In this document: positions 1 to 6,609 of the stretch, one piece after another
Layout: every line of letters starts with the position of its first letter
Position numbering within the stretch: position 1 is the stretch's first letter
Source: an uncultured Prevotellaceae bacterium
Lineage (GTDB): Bacteria; Bacteroidota; Bacteroidia; Bacteroidales; Muribaculaceae
DNA: 7,988 nucleotides
Assembly (NCBI GenBank): GCA_946055125.1
Contig: CAMGFF010000091.1
Span: 1-7,988, forward strand
Direction of reading: 5' to 3'
Translations under genes and position numbers: made by a program
The notes under the pieces: generated by a model
The model's database searches: none
Told to the model about the DNA's origin: nothing
Seen by the model: the letters and a program-made list of their open reading frames with translations, nothing else

Positions 1-161
1 TAGCTATTATCGCCATATCTGAACAAGAACACCACAATAAGAATCACCACAAGCAGCGGACTCGTGAGCCACTTCACCCAGGCCCTTTTCCTCTTCCCTT
101 TCTCCATCCCTTTCCACATCCCTTTCTCCATATCTTTCTCCATATCTTTCTCCATATCCAT
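1..161 (-). CDS. N-terminal fragment of an unrecognised single-pass membrane protein (3' end outside window)
   Basis: An open frame reads from ATG at 161 to the window edge, giving 53 codons without a stop. I do not recognise the protein. Residues 1-22 consist of five four-residue units, (D/G)M(E/W)K, encoded by a 12-base tandem repeat. A basic stretch (KGKRKR) and a short amphipathic segment follow, then a hydrophobic helix at about residues 35-47 (LLVVILIVVFLF). A positively charged N-terminus before one early helix suggests an inner-membrane anchor with the N-terminus in the cytoplasm and the rest in the periplasm. The start is uncertain: codons 1, 3, 7, 11, 15 and 19 are all ATG, and several have GGAG a few bases upstream, so a start at codon 15 or 19 is also possible. 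The gene lies 68 bases downstream of trmD on the same strand and may be cotranscribed with it. Confidence 0.6.
   Translation of the reverse strand, partial: MDMEKDMEKDMEKGMWKGMEKGKRKRAWVKWLTSPLLVVILIVVFLFRYGDNS
99..158 (-). repeat. Five-copy 12-base tandem repeat inside the start of the membrane-protein gene
   Basis: On the minus strand the unit is GATATGGAGAAA. The three copies nearest the start codon (123-158) are identical. The two farther ones (99-122) are diverged: GGGATGTGGAAA and GGGATGGAGAAA. Twelve bases is four codons, so gain or loss of copies would not shift the frame. Each unit holds an in-frame ATG, and the GGAG of one unit lies about six bases before the ATG of the next. Confidence 0.9.
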
Positions 162-179
162 AACAATAAAAAATTCCCA

Positions 180-241
180 CTCCTCACTAATAACTCCTAA
201 CTCCTCACTAATAACTCCTAACTAAATAACTAATAACTCTC
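180..241. repeat. 21-base tandem repeat joined to the end of trmD
   Basis: Two perfect 21-base copies lie at 180-200 and 201-221. A degenerate third copy overlaps the trmD stop codon. The 9-mer CTAATAACT (AGTTATTAG on the minus strand) occurs at 187, 208 and 230. In the last occurrence it encodes the final residues and the stop of TrmD. The array fills most of the gap between trmD and the partial gene at the left edge. Confidence 0.85.
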
Positions 242-910
242 CAAGAGTTCCGGCCTCAGCTCCATCGTGCGCTTCACCGCCATCTCATGCTTCCACTCAT
301 CGATCTTCGCCTGATGGCCCGAAAGCAGAATGTCGGGCACACGCCAACCCTTATACTCAGCCGGCCGAGTGTACACCGGCGGAGCCAGCAGATTATCCTG
401 GAACGAGTCGCTCAGGGCACTCTGCTCATCGCCTATCGCCCCCGGAATAAGCCGGACCACCGCATCGGCAATCACCGCCGCAGGAATCTCCCCGCCCGTA
501 AGCACATAGTCGCCTATCGAAATCTCCCGAGTCACCAAGTGCTCACGAATGCGATAGTCCACACCCTTGTAGTGACCACACAGAATCATCAAGTTGCGCT
601 TCATCGACAGCTCATTCGCTATAGGCTGCGTAAACCGCTCCCCATCGGGCGAAGTGAAAATCACCTCATCATAGTCACGCTCAGCCTTCAGCGCCGATAT
701 GCAGCGGTCCACCGGCTCTATCTGCATCACCATGCCCGCCTCACCGCCAAAAGGGTAGTCATCCACCTTGCGGTGCTTATTGAGCGTGTAATCGCGTAAG
801 TTGTGCACCACTATCTCCACAAGCCCCTTGTCCTGAGCGCGTTTCAGTATCGAGCAGCCCAGCGGCGACTCCAGCATCTCGGGTATCACCGTGATTATGT
901 CTATTCTCAT
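230..910 (-). CDS. trmD: tRNA (guanine(37)-N1)-methyltransferase TrmD
   Basis: TrmD transfers a methyl group from S-adenosylmethionine to N1 of G37, next to the anticodon of tRNAs that read CNN or related codons, and so prevents +1 frameshifting. It is a cytoplasmic homodimer of the SPOUT (trefoil-knot) class. The 226-residue product matches the usual family length. It opens with the typical MRIDIITVIPEM. The knot motifs CGHYKGVD (about 111-118) and DYVLTGGE (134-141) bind the cofactor. The aspartate in SDSF (D168) corresponds to the catalytic aspartate of the E. coli enzyme, and the C-terminal tRNA-binding part ends RPELLESY. I chose the ATG at 910 over the in-frame ATG at 922 because family members begin at MRID. 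In E. coli trmD lies in the rpsP-rimM-trmD-rplS operon; here it stands apart from ribosomal protein genes behind its own likely promoter. Identification is secure. Confidence 0.97.
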   Translation of the reverse strand: MRIDIITVIPEMLESPLGCSILKRAQDKGLVEIVVHNLRDYTLNKHRKVDDYPFGGEAGMVMQIEPVDRCISALKAERDYDEVIFTSPDGERFTQPIANELSMKRNLMILCGHYKGVDYRIREHLVTREISIGDYVLTGGEIPAAVIADAVVRLIPGAIGDEQSALSDSFQDNLLAPPVYTRPAEYKGWRVPDILLSGHQAKIDEWKHEMAVKRTMELRPELLESY

Positions 911-946
911 CTTGTCGTCCATCGTGCAGTATATCCGTCTTTAAGT

Positions 947-968
947 CGGCACACTTCAGCGCGTGCCG
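947..968 (-). other. Hairpin in the trmD leader
   Basis: In the minus-strand transcript an 8-base-pair stem, CGGCACGC with GUGUGCCG and one G-U pair, closes a six-base loop. It lies just downstream of the likely transcription start and about 37 bases before the trmD ATG. No U-run follows it, so it is not an ordinary terminator. It could stabilise the 5' end of the message or be coincidental. Confidence 0.45.
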
Positions 969-981
969 CAATACCATTTTG

Positions 982-989
982 CAAAGTTA
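982..989 (-). promoter_or_regulatory. Probable trmD promoter, -7 box TAACTTTG
   Basis: The minus strand reads TAACTTTG followed by C, an exact match to the Bacteroidetes -7 consensus TAnnTTTG. No clear TTTG is found 19-21 bases upstream (GTGG lies at 20 bases), so the call rests on the -7 box. Transcription would begin near 975 and give a leader of about 65 bases. The remainder of the 911-1229 gap up to the divergent promoter is a C/T-rich stretch in which I see nothing else. Confidence 0.45.
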
Positions 990-1152
990 GCACAAATTCC
1001 CCAATCTCACCACCTCCGCAGTGCGAAATCTCCTTAATTTCCACCCGGCCATGCCCCATCACTCTTTTATTCAACTAATGCAAGCCTCACAGCAGCCTTT
1101 CACATTCATTTCTATTCCTCTCCTCTGTCGCTCCAATTTATCCCCCTTTTTA

Positions 1153-1184
1153 TTTGCTTTCTCACCGATTTCTATGTAATTTTG
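1153..1184 (+). promoter_or_regulatory. Promoter of the GHL10 gene (TTTG-20 bases-TAATTTTG)
   Basis: TTTG at 1153-1156 and TAATTTTG at 1177-1184 are separated by 20 bases, matching the Bacteroidetes sigma-ABfr promoter (TTTG, 19-21 bases, TAnnTTTG). Transcription would begin near 1190, leaving about 40 untranslated bases before the ATG at 1230. This also argues against the upstream in-frame TTG at 1182, which lies inside the -7 box. Confidence 0.65.
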
Positions 1185-1229
1185 TGCAATTCATTCTTTT
1201 GTATCAACCTTTTATGTTATAAAGCAACT

Positions 1230-2711
1230 ATGAAGAAGTTTTTTATCCCTTTCCTTGCCGCCTTGGCTTGCGGCTCTGCCCTTGCCGCCACGCCTGTGGC
1301 CTGCGACGATGCTGCTAAGCAGCCCCTGCGCGAGTTCCGCGGTGCATGGATGCACACCATTTTCCAAAAACAGTATTCCACTCAATCCACCGAGGAGAAT
1401 AAGGCCTACCTCTGCCGGCAGCTCGACAGCCTGCGCCTCTGCGGCTGCAATGCCGTAATCTTCCAGGTGCGCCCACAGGCCGACGCTCTCTACCCCTCGA
1501 AGCTCGAGCCTTGGAGCCGTCACCTCACCGGCTCGGCCGGTGTGGCTCCCTCGCCCTTGTGGGATCCACTGAAATTTATGATCGCCGAGGCTCACGCACG
1601 AGGCATGGAGCTACACGCCTGGCTCAACCCCTACCGCGTAACCACCACCCCCGATGAGGTGCTGCCAAAGGGGCATCTCTACTACAAGCACCCTGAACGA
1701 TTCGTGAAGTATGACGGAAAGATGTACTTCGACCCTGCACTGAAGGAGAACCGCGACTTCATCGTGCGTGTGGTCGACGACATCGTGAGCCGCTACGACG
1801 TCGACGCTATCCACATGGACGACTATTTCTACCCCTACCCCAAGCCGGGTGTCGATTTCCCCGACGATGCCTCCTATGCCCGCACCGGCAAGGGCATGGA
1901 CCGCGGCGACTGGCGCCGCCACAATGTGAACCTACTCATCGAGCAAATCCACAAAGCTATCGTCGCACGGAAGCCCTGGGTGCGCTTCGGCATTAGCCCC
2001 TTCGGAATATGGCGCAACAAGAAAAGCGACCCCCGCGGCAGCGACACCAACGGCCTCGAAAACTACGACGCTCTTTATGCCGACGTAACCCTCTGGACCA
2101 GCAAAGGCTGGGTCGACTACATGCTCCCGCAGCTCTACTGGGCCCTCGACCACCCCTCTGCCCCCACCGAGACCCTCGCCTACTGGTGGAACGACAACGC
2201 CAACGGCCGCCACATGTACTTCGGCCAGTGCGTCGCCTGGACCATGGACAAGCCCGACATGAAGCCCTCAACCGACCCTAACCAACTCTCCCACAAAATA
2301 CGCCTCAGCCGCCAGCTCCCAAATGTGCAGGGCAACTGCTGGTGGCCCGCCTACGACGTGACGCGCAACTACCGCGGCGTGGCCGACTCCCTCATCCTCA
2401 AGGAGCAATCTCACATCGCACTCGTCCCCGCCTACCCCTGGATCGACTCCGTAGCCCCCGACCCCGTCAGCAACCTCAAAGCCGACACCTCGGGCTCCTC
2501 TATCTCTCTCCACTGGAATGCCCCCCGCACCTCCGACCCTCTGCAGGTGCCTCGCTTCTACGTAATCTATCGCGACTCACGCATCATCGCCGTCACCGAC
2601 GCTACCTGCTACATCGACTCCCACCCCACCCCGGGCCGCCACACCTACTCCGTAACCGTCCTCGACCGCGCCAACAACGAGAGCCGCCCCACATCCCTCA
2701 CCACCAAGTGA
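1230..2711 (+). CDS. Exported GHL10 (DUF187, YddW/DigH-like) glycoside-hydrolase-like protein with C-terminal fibronectin III domain
   Basis: This 493-residue protein has a signal peptide (MKKFFIPFLAALACGSALA, probable cleavage before ATP), so it acts in the periplasm or at the surface. Residues about 33-395 form the GHL10 TIM-barrel-type domain, recognisable from EFRGAW at the start, FQVRPQADALY (79-89), HAWLNPYR (129-136), DAIHMDDYFYPYP (192-204) and FGISPFGIWRN (253-263). The paired aspartates in HMDDY are candidate catalytic acids. Residues about 408-490 look like one fibronectin type III domain. The E. coli relative DigH (YddW) cleaves peptidoglycan glycan strands stripped of peptides, so a murein substrate is plausible here, but gut Bacteroidales also make many polysaccharide-degrading enzymes and no SusCD genes are nearby. 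The ATG at 1230 is chosen for the signal peptide and the promoter spacing. It is the only plus-strand gene in the window and forms its own transcription unit. Confidence 0.88.
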   Translation: MKKFFIPFLAALACGSALAATPVACDDAAKQPLREFRGAWMHTIFQKQYSTQSTEENKAYLCRQLDSLRLCGCNAVIFQVRPQADALYPSKLEPWSRHLTGSAGVAPSPLWDPLKFMIAEAHARGMELHAWLNPYRVTTTPDEVLPKGHLYYKHPERFVKYDGKMYFDPALKENRDFIVRVVDDIVSRYDVDAIHMDDYFYPYPKPGVDFPDDASYARTGKGMDRGDWRRHNVNLLIEQIHKAIVARKPWVRFGISPFGIWRNKKSDPRGSDTNGLENYDALYADVTLWTSKGWVDYMLPQLYWALDHPSAPTETLAYWWNDNANGRHMYFGQCVAWTMDKPDMKPSTDPNQLSHKIRLSRQLPNVQGNCWWPAYDVTRNYRGVADSLILKEQSHIALVPAYPWIDSVAPDPVSNLKADTSGSSISLHWNAPRTSDPLQVPRFYVIYRDSRIIAVTDATCYIDSHPTPGRHTYSVTVLDRANNESRPTSLTTK

Positions 2712-2730
2712 ACCTCCCTATCACAACAAA

Positions 2731-2767
2731 TTACCCCACACCGGCCTCAACCACCGATGTGGGGTAA
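2731..2767 (+). terminator. Hairpin terminator after the GHL10 gene
   Basis: Arms at 2731-2744 (TTACCCCACACCGG) and 2754-2767 (CCGATGTGGGGTAA) pair over 14 positions with one mismatch around a nine-base loop. The hairpin begins 20 bases after the stop codon. No long T-run follows, as is common for this phylum, so its role is inferred from position and stem strength. Confidence 0.65.
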
Positions 2768-2990
2768 CATATAACTCTGCACAATTCCCCACTTTAGTCC
2801 ACTTCAGTCCCTTAGGCATGCCAGCGGCACTACTAAGTCATTGATTATTTTGCAATTACGCAAATTTTAGGTATTCTTGAGGCTTTTCGTTGGGTGTTTT
2901 TGAGGTGATTGTGCGAGGGTAGTCGTGGGTGATATGGCAATTCATTCCTGTGCCAGGCTTATGCTTCCGTGCCCCGGTCAATAAAACGAC
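2768..2990. other. Unassigned convergent intergenic stretch
   Basis: About 220 bases between the two hairpins hold no convincing gene. Visible items are a near-perfect direct repeat (ACTTTAGTCC then ACTTCAGTCC, 2791-2810), a small TGCC/GGCA hairpin (2819-2829), TTTGC/GCAAA arms (2849-2864) and a 29-codon minus-strand frame (2945 to 2856, beginning MNCHITHDYP). Local base composition is lower in GC than in the flanking genes. None of these supports a function; a decayed or repetitive element is possible. Confidence 0.4.
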
Positions 2991-2991
2991 T

Positions 2992-3030
2992 CACCCGGCA
3001 CAGCCGCCTCAAGGCGCACTGTGCCGGGTG
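2992..3030 (-). terminator. Strong terminator of the mltD-side operon, probably bidirectional
   Basis: Perfect 12-base arms CACCCGGCACAG (2992-3003) and CTGTGCCGGGTG (3019-3030) enclose a further inner stem CGCC-TCAA-GGCG (3005-3016). T-rich sequence follows on both strands (TTTCTGTTTC on plus, a GTTTTATT stretch on minus). It lies 25 bases past the minus-strand mltD stop and can also block read-through from the convergent plus-strand gene. Confidence 0.85.
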
Positions 3031-3055
3031 TTTCTGTTTCGATACTTCTGCGTTG

Positions 3056-4684
3056 TCACTTCGTGGGTATCTTGAGCGTCTGTCCGGCCTTGATGTTAGA
3101 GCCTTTCAGGTTGTTGGCACGCTGAATGTCCTTCACCGTCACGCCGGGATACTTGCTGGCAATCTTCGAGAGCGACTCGCCCGAGCGCACCTTGTGAGTG
3201 GTGCTCTTGGCTTTCTTCTTGGCCGGTTTCTCCTTGGTTGCTTTCTTCTCCTTAGCCGTATTCTTGGTTGCTTTGCTCTTCTTGGCTACGGGAGCCTCTT
3301 CCTCGGCAACCGGGCTGTCAATAGCGGCATTATCACCGGCTGCGGCCACTTCGCGGTCGCCACCGGTGTCGCGCAGTGGCACTTTCACCTTCTGGTAGGT
3401 CTCAATCTTCAGCACCTTGCCGCGGTTCACGGTGTTCTTGCGCATTCCGTTAACCTTCTTTATGCTGGCTGTGGTCACGCCATAGCGCTGGGCAATCTTC
3501 GAGAGCGTCTCGCCCTTGCGCACCTTGTGATACTTGGTCACAAGCTTGGTTTCCCAGGTGAAGCCCGCGCTTTCCTCGCGGTATTCGGCCGGCTGCACCA
3601 CCTCGCGCTGGGCATATTTAGAGCTGTTGTAGGCTATGATGCTGTCCTCGCTCATTATGTAGGAGTACACCTGGTGCGAGGGCAGGCACAGCGTGTAGGG
3701 ACGCTCGGCCATCGCCGGCACCACGTCGCGGCGGAACTGGGGGTTGAGCACCCGCAGCTCCTCGATGGGCATGTCGAGCACTGCCGATATTTGCTGCAGG
3801 TTCACACGGCGGGTGATGCTCACGGTGTCGGTCACTATGGGCTTCCGTGCCAGCCCCGGGCTAATGTTGTGGTGCTTGAAGTAGGTCATCACATAGTTGG
3901 CGGCGATGAAGGCCGGCACATAGCCGCGCGTTTCCTTGGGCAGGTAGGGATATATCTCCCAGAAGTCCTTTTTCTCGCCCGTGTCGCCGGCGGCACGGCG
4001 CAGGGCCTTGTTCACGTTGCCGGGCCCGCAGTTGTAGGCGGCAATGGCGAGCGACCAGTCGCCATAAATGCTGTGAAGCTCCTTGAGATACACCGCTGCC
4101 TTCTCCGACGAGCGGTAGGGGTCGCGGCGCTCATCCACCAGCGAGTTCACTTCCAGCCCCAGCCCCTTGGCTGTGCTTATCATGAACTGCCACAGGCCGG
4201 CGGCTCCCACCTTCGACACGGCGTCGGGGTTGAGCGCCGACTCAATCACGGGCAGGTACTTCAGCTCCAGCGGCAGGTTCTCCTTCTCAAGAGCTTGCTC
4301 AAAGATAGGCATATAGTATAGGCTCATTCCCAGCATTGCCTCCACGAGAGTGCGGCGGCGCTCCACATACATGTCGATGTAGCTGCGCACCACCTGGTTG
4401 TAGGGCATCTCAATATCGGTGGGAAGCGCCTTCAGTCGCTTTATGTATTCGGCGTCGCTGGCAGCGTTGCTCGAGCGTTTCTCCACGTCGGCGTCGAGCA
4501 CGGTGTAGTTTTGCAGATACCAGTTCTGGAGCATCGCCTTGGTGTCGGTCTCGAAGCTCTCGGGATATACGATTGAGTTGTCTGTAATAGTTTCCTTTAT
4601 CGACAGCAGTGTGGGCTTGGGCGCTGCCCAGGCCTGCAAGGCTGCCGCTCCGGCGATTACCATTGTGATTAGTCTTCCTTTCAT
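3056..4684 (-). CDS. mltD: MltD-like membrane-bound lytic murein transglycosylase with two LysM domains
   Basis: The enzyme cuts the MurNAc-GlcNAc bond of peptidoglycan non-hydrolytically, leaving 1,6-anhydroMurNAc, in the periplasm. The 542-residue product begins with a probable signal peptide (about residues 1-20, ending LQAWA). The family-1 SLT domain spans about 125-250, with PVIESALNP carrying the catalytic glutamate E148, followed by GAAGLWQFM (160-168) and AIAAYNCGPGNV (213-224). LysM domain 1 (about 384-427, HKVRKGETLSKIAQRYG) and LysM domain 2 (about 496-539, HKVRSGESLSKIASKY) bind glycan strands. They are joined by a linker rich in Lys, Ala and Glu (about 460-495), low-complexity and probably disordered. 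No lipobox cysteine is visible, so unlike E. coli MltD it is probably not a lipoprotein. The start lies 47 bases after the DUF5683 stop, with a purine-rich GAGAGAAG just before the ATG, so it is probably the last gene of the par operon. Confidence 0.93.
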   Translation of the reverse strand: MKGRLITMVIAGAAALQAWAAPKPTLLSIKETITDNSIVYPESFETDTKAMLQNWYLQNYTVLDADVEKRSSNAASDAEYIKRLKALPTDIEMPYNQVVRSYIDMYVERRRTLVEAMLGMSLYYMPIFEQALEKENLPLELKYLPVIESALNPDAVSKVGAAGLWQFMISTAKGLGLEVNSLVDERRDPYRSSEKAAVYLKELHSIYGDWSLAIAAYNCGPGNVNKALRRAAGDTGEKKDFWEIYPYLPKETRGYVPAFIAANYVMTYFKHHNISPGLARKPIVTDTVSITRRVNLQQISAVLDMPIEELRVLNPQFRRDVVPAMAERPYTLCLPSHQVYSYIMSEDSIIAYNSSKYAQREVVQPAEYREESAGFTWETKLVTKYHKVRKGETLSKIAQRYGVTTASIKKVNGMRKNTVNRGKVLKIETYQKVKVPLRDTGGDREVAAAGDNAAIDSPVAEEEAPVAKKSKATKNTAKEKKATKEKPAKKKAKSTTHKVRSGESLSKIASKYPGVTVKDIQRANNLKGSNIKAGQTLKIPTK

Positions 4685-4731
4685 CTTCTCTCAGTGTTTA
4701 TATCGTTGTCACATAAAAAAATCGTTCGTTA

Positions 4732-5595
4732 TCAGAAGTTCACCGCGCATTGCAACCCCACGGCCGGCACCTTGCCCAGCTGTGGCTCTATCACTGCCGG
4801 CTTCACATTCATCGAGAGGTCGGGGGTGATGTCGAAGTTGGCGAGCGAGGCATCCACATAGGCATCGACCATGCACAGCAAGTACACTCCCACCATGCTT
4901 ATGATGCAAAGGTCGCGGTTTCGGCGGTAGAAGTCCTTCTTCGACTTCAGCACGCGCTTCAGCCAGTCCATGTTGATGTCTTCCTCGCGTGTGGTCGAGG
5001 GGTAGAAGTCCATGTAGCTGCGGGTGTTGGGGTCGGAGTCCATGGCGTCGCCATAGGCCTTGGTGTAGTCGCGCAGCATGCCGTTGTTCCACGAGGTGGC
5101 ATAGGCGAGCCCCATAAATCCGCCCACCACTATTGGCAGCTTCCAGTAGCGGCGGTTGTAGATTTGCCCCAGTCCGGGACACAGGGCCGAGAGCCATGCG
5201 GCACGGGTGGGGTTGGGGCGGAACACGCGCACCTCGCCATAGGTGTCGCGCAGCAGCGAGTCGCGGCGCAGTGAGTCGCGCTCGGCGGCGAGCATCTCGG
5301 CGGCAAGCGCCTCGGCTATCGAGTCGGCAGCAATAATCACCGTGTCGCCGGCCAGGTCGACCACAGTGGTGGTGCCGGGTGCGGGCACCGCGCTGTCGGG
5401 CAGCTCCACAGGCACGCGGGCGGGGCGGTGGCGCACCGGCAGCGGTGTCTGGTCGGCCGCCCGGTCATTGCCGCCCGGGGTGGTGCGTGTGGGGCGCGGC
5501 ACGGGCTGCTGAGCCTGCATGGGGCAAGGCGACAGCAGCATGGTTGCCACCGTCACGGCCACAAGCATCAATATTTTCAGTAGTAGGCGCTTCAA
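4732..5595 (-). CDS. DUF5683 membrane protein, function unknown
   Basis: The 287-residue product has an N-terminal signal or anchor (residues 1-28, ending MQA before QQPVP), a Pro/Arg-rich then Ala/Glu-rich low-complexity region (about 30-120), and a DUF5683 domain from about 127 to the end. The hallmark is PTRAAWLSALCPGLGQIYN (129-147) followed by RRYWKLPIVVGGFMGLAYA. Hydrophobic helices are likely at about 153-168 and 229-246. No catalytic motif is visible, and the function of the family is not known to me. The start codon is TTG at 5595: the homolog-like MKR-plus-hydrophobic leader begins here and no upstream in-frame ATG exists. An internal ATG at codon 10 would drop the basic residues. 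It lies 31 bases after parB and 47 bases before mltD, which suggests a link to the envelope or to cell-cycle coordination; that link is inference from position only. Confidence 0.85.
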   Translation of the reverse strand: MKRLLLKILMLVAVTVATMLLSPCPMQAQQPVPRPTRTTPGGNDRAADQTPLPVRHRPARVPVELPDSAVPAPGTTTVVDLAGDTVIIAADSIAEALAAEMLAAERDSLRRDSLLRDTYGEVRVFRPNPTRAAWLSALCPGLGQIYNRRYWKLPIVVGGFMGLAYATSWNNGMLRDYTKAYGDAMDSDPNTRSYMDFYPSTTREEDINMDWLKRVLKSKKDFYRRNRDLCIISMVGVYLLCMVDAYVDASLANFDITPDLSMNVKPAVIEPQLGKVPAVGLQCAVNF

Positions 5596-5626
5596 TGCTC
5601 TTGCTTGTTGTGTTTTATGTTTCGGT

Positions 5627-6523
5627 CTATCCTTCCCGGTCGGTTTTCAGCCGGTCGAATACGGCAATTAATTTCTCAAGTTCGTCCTCGCTCGCAAAGG
5701 AGAATGTTATTTTCCCTTTACCAGTGGCGTCGCACGAGAGCTTCACCGGTGTGCCAAAGGTGCCCGAGAGGTGGCGGCGCAGCAGGTCGTAGTCCTTGTT
5801 GTTGAGGCTCCGCGGCCTCACGGCAGCCTTCTGCTCCTCTTCGCTTTCGGCCTCGCGATACTGCTTGGCGAGCTCCTCCACTTGCCGCACCGATAAGCCT
5901 TTTTTGAGTATTTCGTTGTAGACTTTGAGTTGCAGCGATGGCTTGTCGATGGCAAGCAGGGCGCGGGCGTGACCCATGTCTAAGCGCCGGTCGCGCAGCC
6001 CTATCTGCACCTCGGCCGGCAGCTTGAGCAGGCGCAGGAAATTGGCTATGGTGGTGCGCTTCTTGCCTATTCGCTCGCTAAGCCGCTCCTGCGTGAGGTT
6101 GTATTGCTCTATGAGCTTCTTGAAGGTGAGGGCAATCTCTATGGCGTTGAGGTCCTCGCGCTGTATGTTCTCAATGAGCGCCATCTCGGTGAGCTCGCTG
6201 TCATCGGCCGTGCGCACATAGGCCGGCACCGAGTCGAGTCCGGCGAGTCGAGCTGCACGGTATCGGCGCTCGCCCGAGATAATCTGGTAGGCATTGTCGC
6301 CCATGCTGCGCAGCGTGAGCGGCTGTATTATGCCCAGCTCGCGTATCGACACCGCCAGCTCCTCAAGCGCCTCCTCGTCGAAGAAGGTGCGCGGCTGGTC
6401 GGGGTTGGGCGTTATGTAGTCGAGGGGAATCTCGCTTATGGCCGATGAGCCGCTCGTCTGTATGTCGTCCATCGATATGAGCGAGTCGAGTCCTCTTCCC
6501 AATGCGTTGCGTTTCATTGCCAT
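5627..6523 (-). CDS. parB: Chromosome-partitioning protein ParB (Spo0J family)
   Basis: ParB binds parS sites near the origin, spreads along DNA as a CTP-dependent clamp, stimulates the ParA ATPase and recruits condensin. The 298-residue product begins MAMKRNALGRGLDSLI, the N-terminal ParA-interacting peptide with the typical RGLD. The CTP-binding domain covers about 31-125, with NPDQPRTFF (40-48), the arginine-rich GERRYRAARLAG box (84-95) and ENIQRED (118-124). A helix-turn-helix follows (about 142-168, LTQERLSERIGKKRTTIANF), with a central DNA-binding region to about 220 and a C-terminal dimerisation domain (about 240-298). Length and motif order are normal for a chromosomal ParB. The ATG at 6523 is preferred to the one at 6517 because homologs carry one or two residues before KRNALGRG. 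The gene follows parA after a 95-base gap that holds its own probable promoter. Confidence 0.97.
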   Translation of the reverse strand: MAMKRNALGRGLDSLISMDDIQTSGSSAISEIPLDYITPNPDQPRTFFDEEALEELAVSIRELGIIQPLTLRSMGDNAYQIISGERRYRAARLAGLDSVPAYVRTADDSELTEMALIENIQREDLNAIEIALTFKKLIEQYNLTQERLSERIGKKRTTIANFLRLLKLPAEVQIGLRDRRLDMGHARALLAIDKPSLQLKVYNEILKKGLSVRQVEELAKQYREAESEEEQKAAVRPRSLNNKDYDLLRRHLSGTFGTPVKLSCDATGKGKITFSFASEDELEKLIAVFDRLKTDREG

Positions 6524-6551
6524 TTTCTTTCCTGTTGTTTTTTTCAGTTAG

Positions 6552-6583
6552 CAAAGTTACTACTTTTATTTCACACAGCCATA
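6552..6583 (-). promoter_or_regulatory. Probable internal promoter for parB and downstream genes
   Basis: The minus strand has TAACTTTG at 6559-6552, an exact TAnnTTTG match, with TATG (three of four to TTTG) 20 bases upstream at 6583-6580. Transcription would begin near 6545, about 22 bases before the parB ATG. The same -7 octamer followed by C occurs before trmD. Confidence 0.5.
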
Positions 6584-6609
6584 GCCATTGCCGCTATTTA
6601 TGCTACTTT

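Noticed and set aside
287..799. A 170-codon plus-strand open frame opposite trmD
   Set aside because: TrmD on the other strand is complete with all its motifs; the opposite reading has shadow-like composition and no promoter or domain.
1182..1229. An extended N-terminus of the GHL10 protein starting at TTG 1182
   Set aside because: It would place the start codon within the -7 promoter box and bury the signal peptide behind 16 extra residues.
3200..3310. Low-complexity Lys/Ala-coding repeats in mltD as a possible mobile or phase-variable element
   Set aside because: They form an imperfect linker between two LysM domains, a common feature of such proteins, with no exact tandem unit and an intact frame.
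2969..4321. A 450-codon open frame on the plus strand opposite mltD
   Set aside because: It lies wholly antisense to a well-supported transglycosylase, begins inside the terminator hairpin region, has a His/Leu/Gly/Val-rich composition typical of reverse-strand readings of GC-rich genes, and shows no recognisable domain.
5085..5100. A TGTTCCACG stretch resembling half of a parS-like palindrome
   Set aside because: The second half does not mirror it (about 11 of 16 positions) and it encodes ordinary DUF5683 residues, so it is probably chance.
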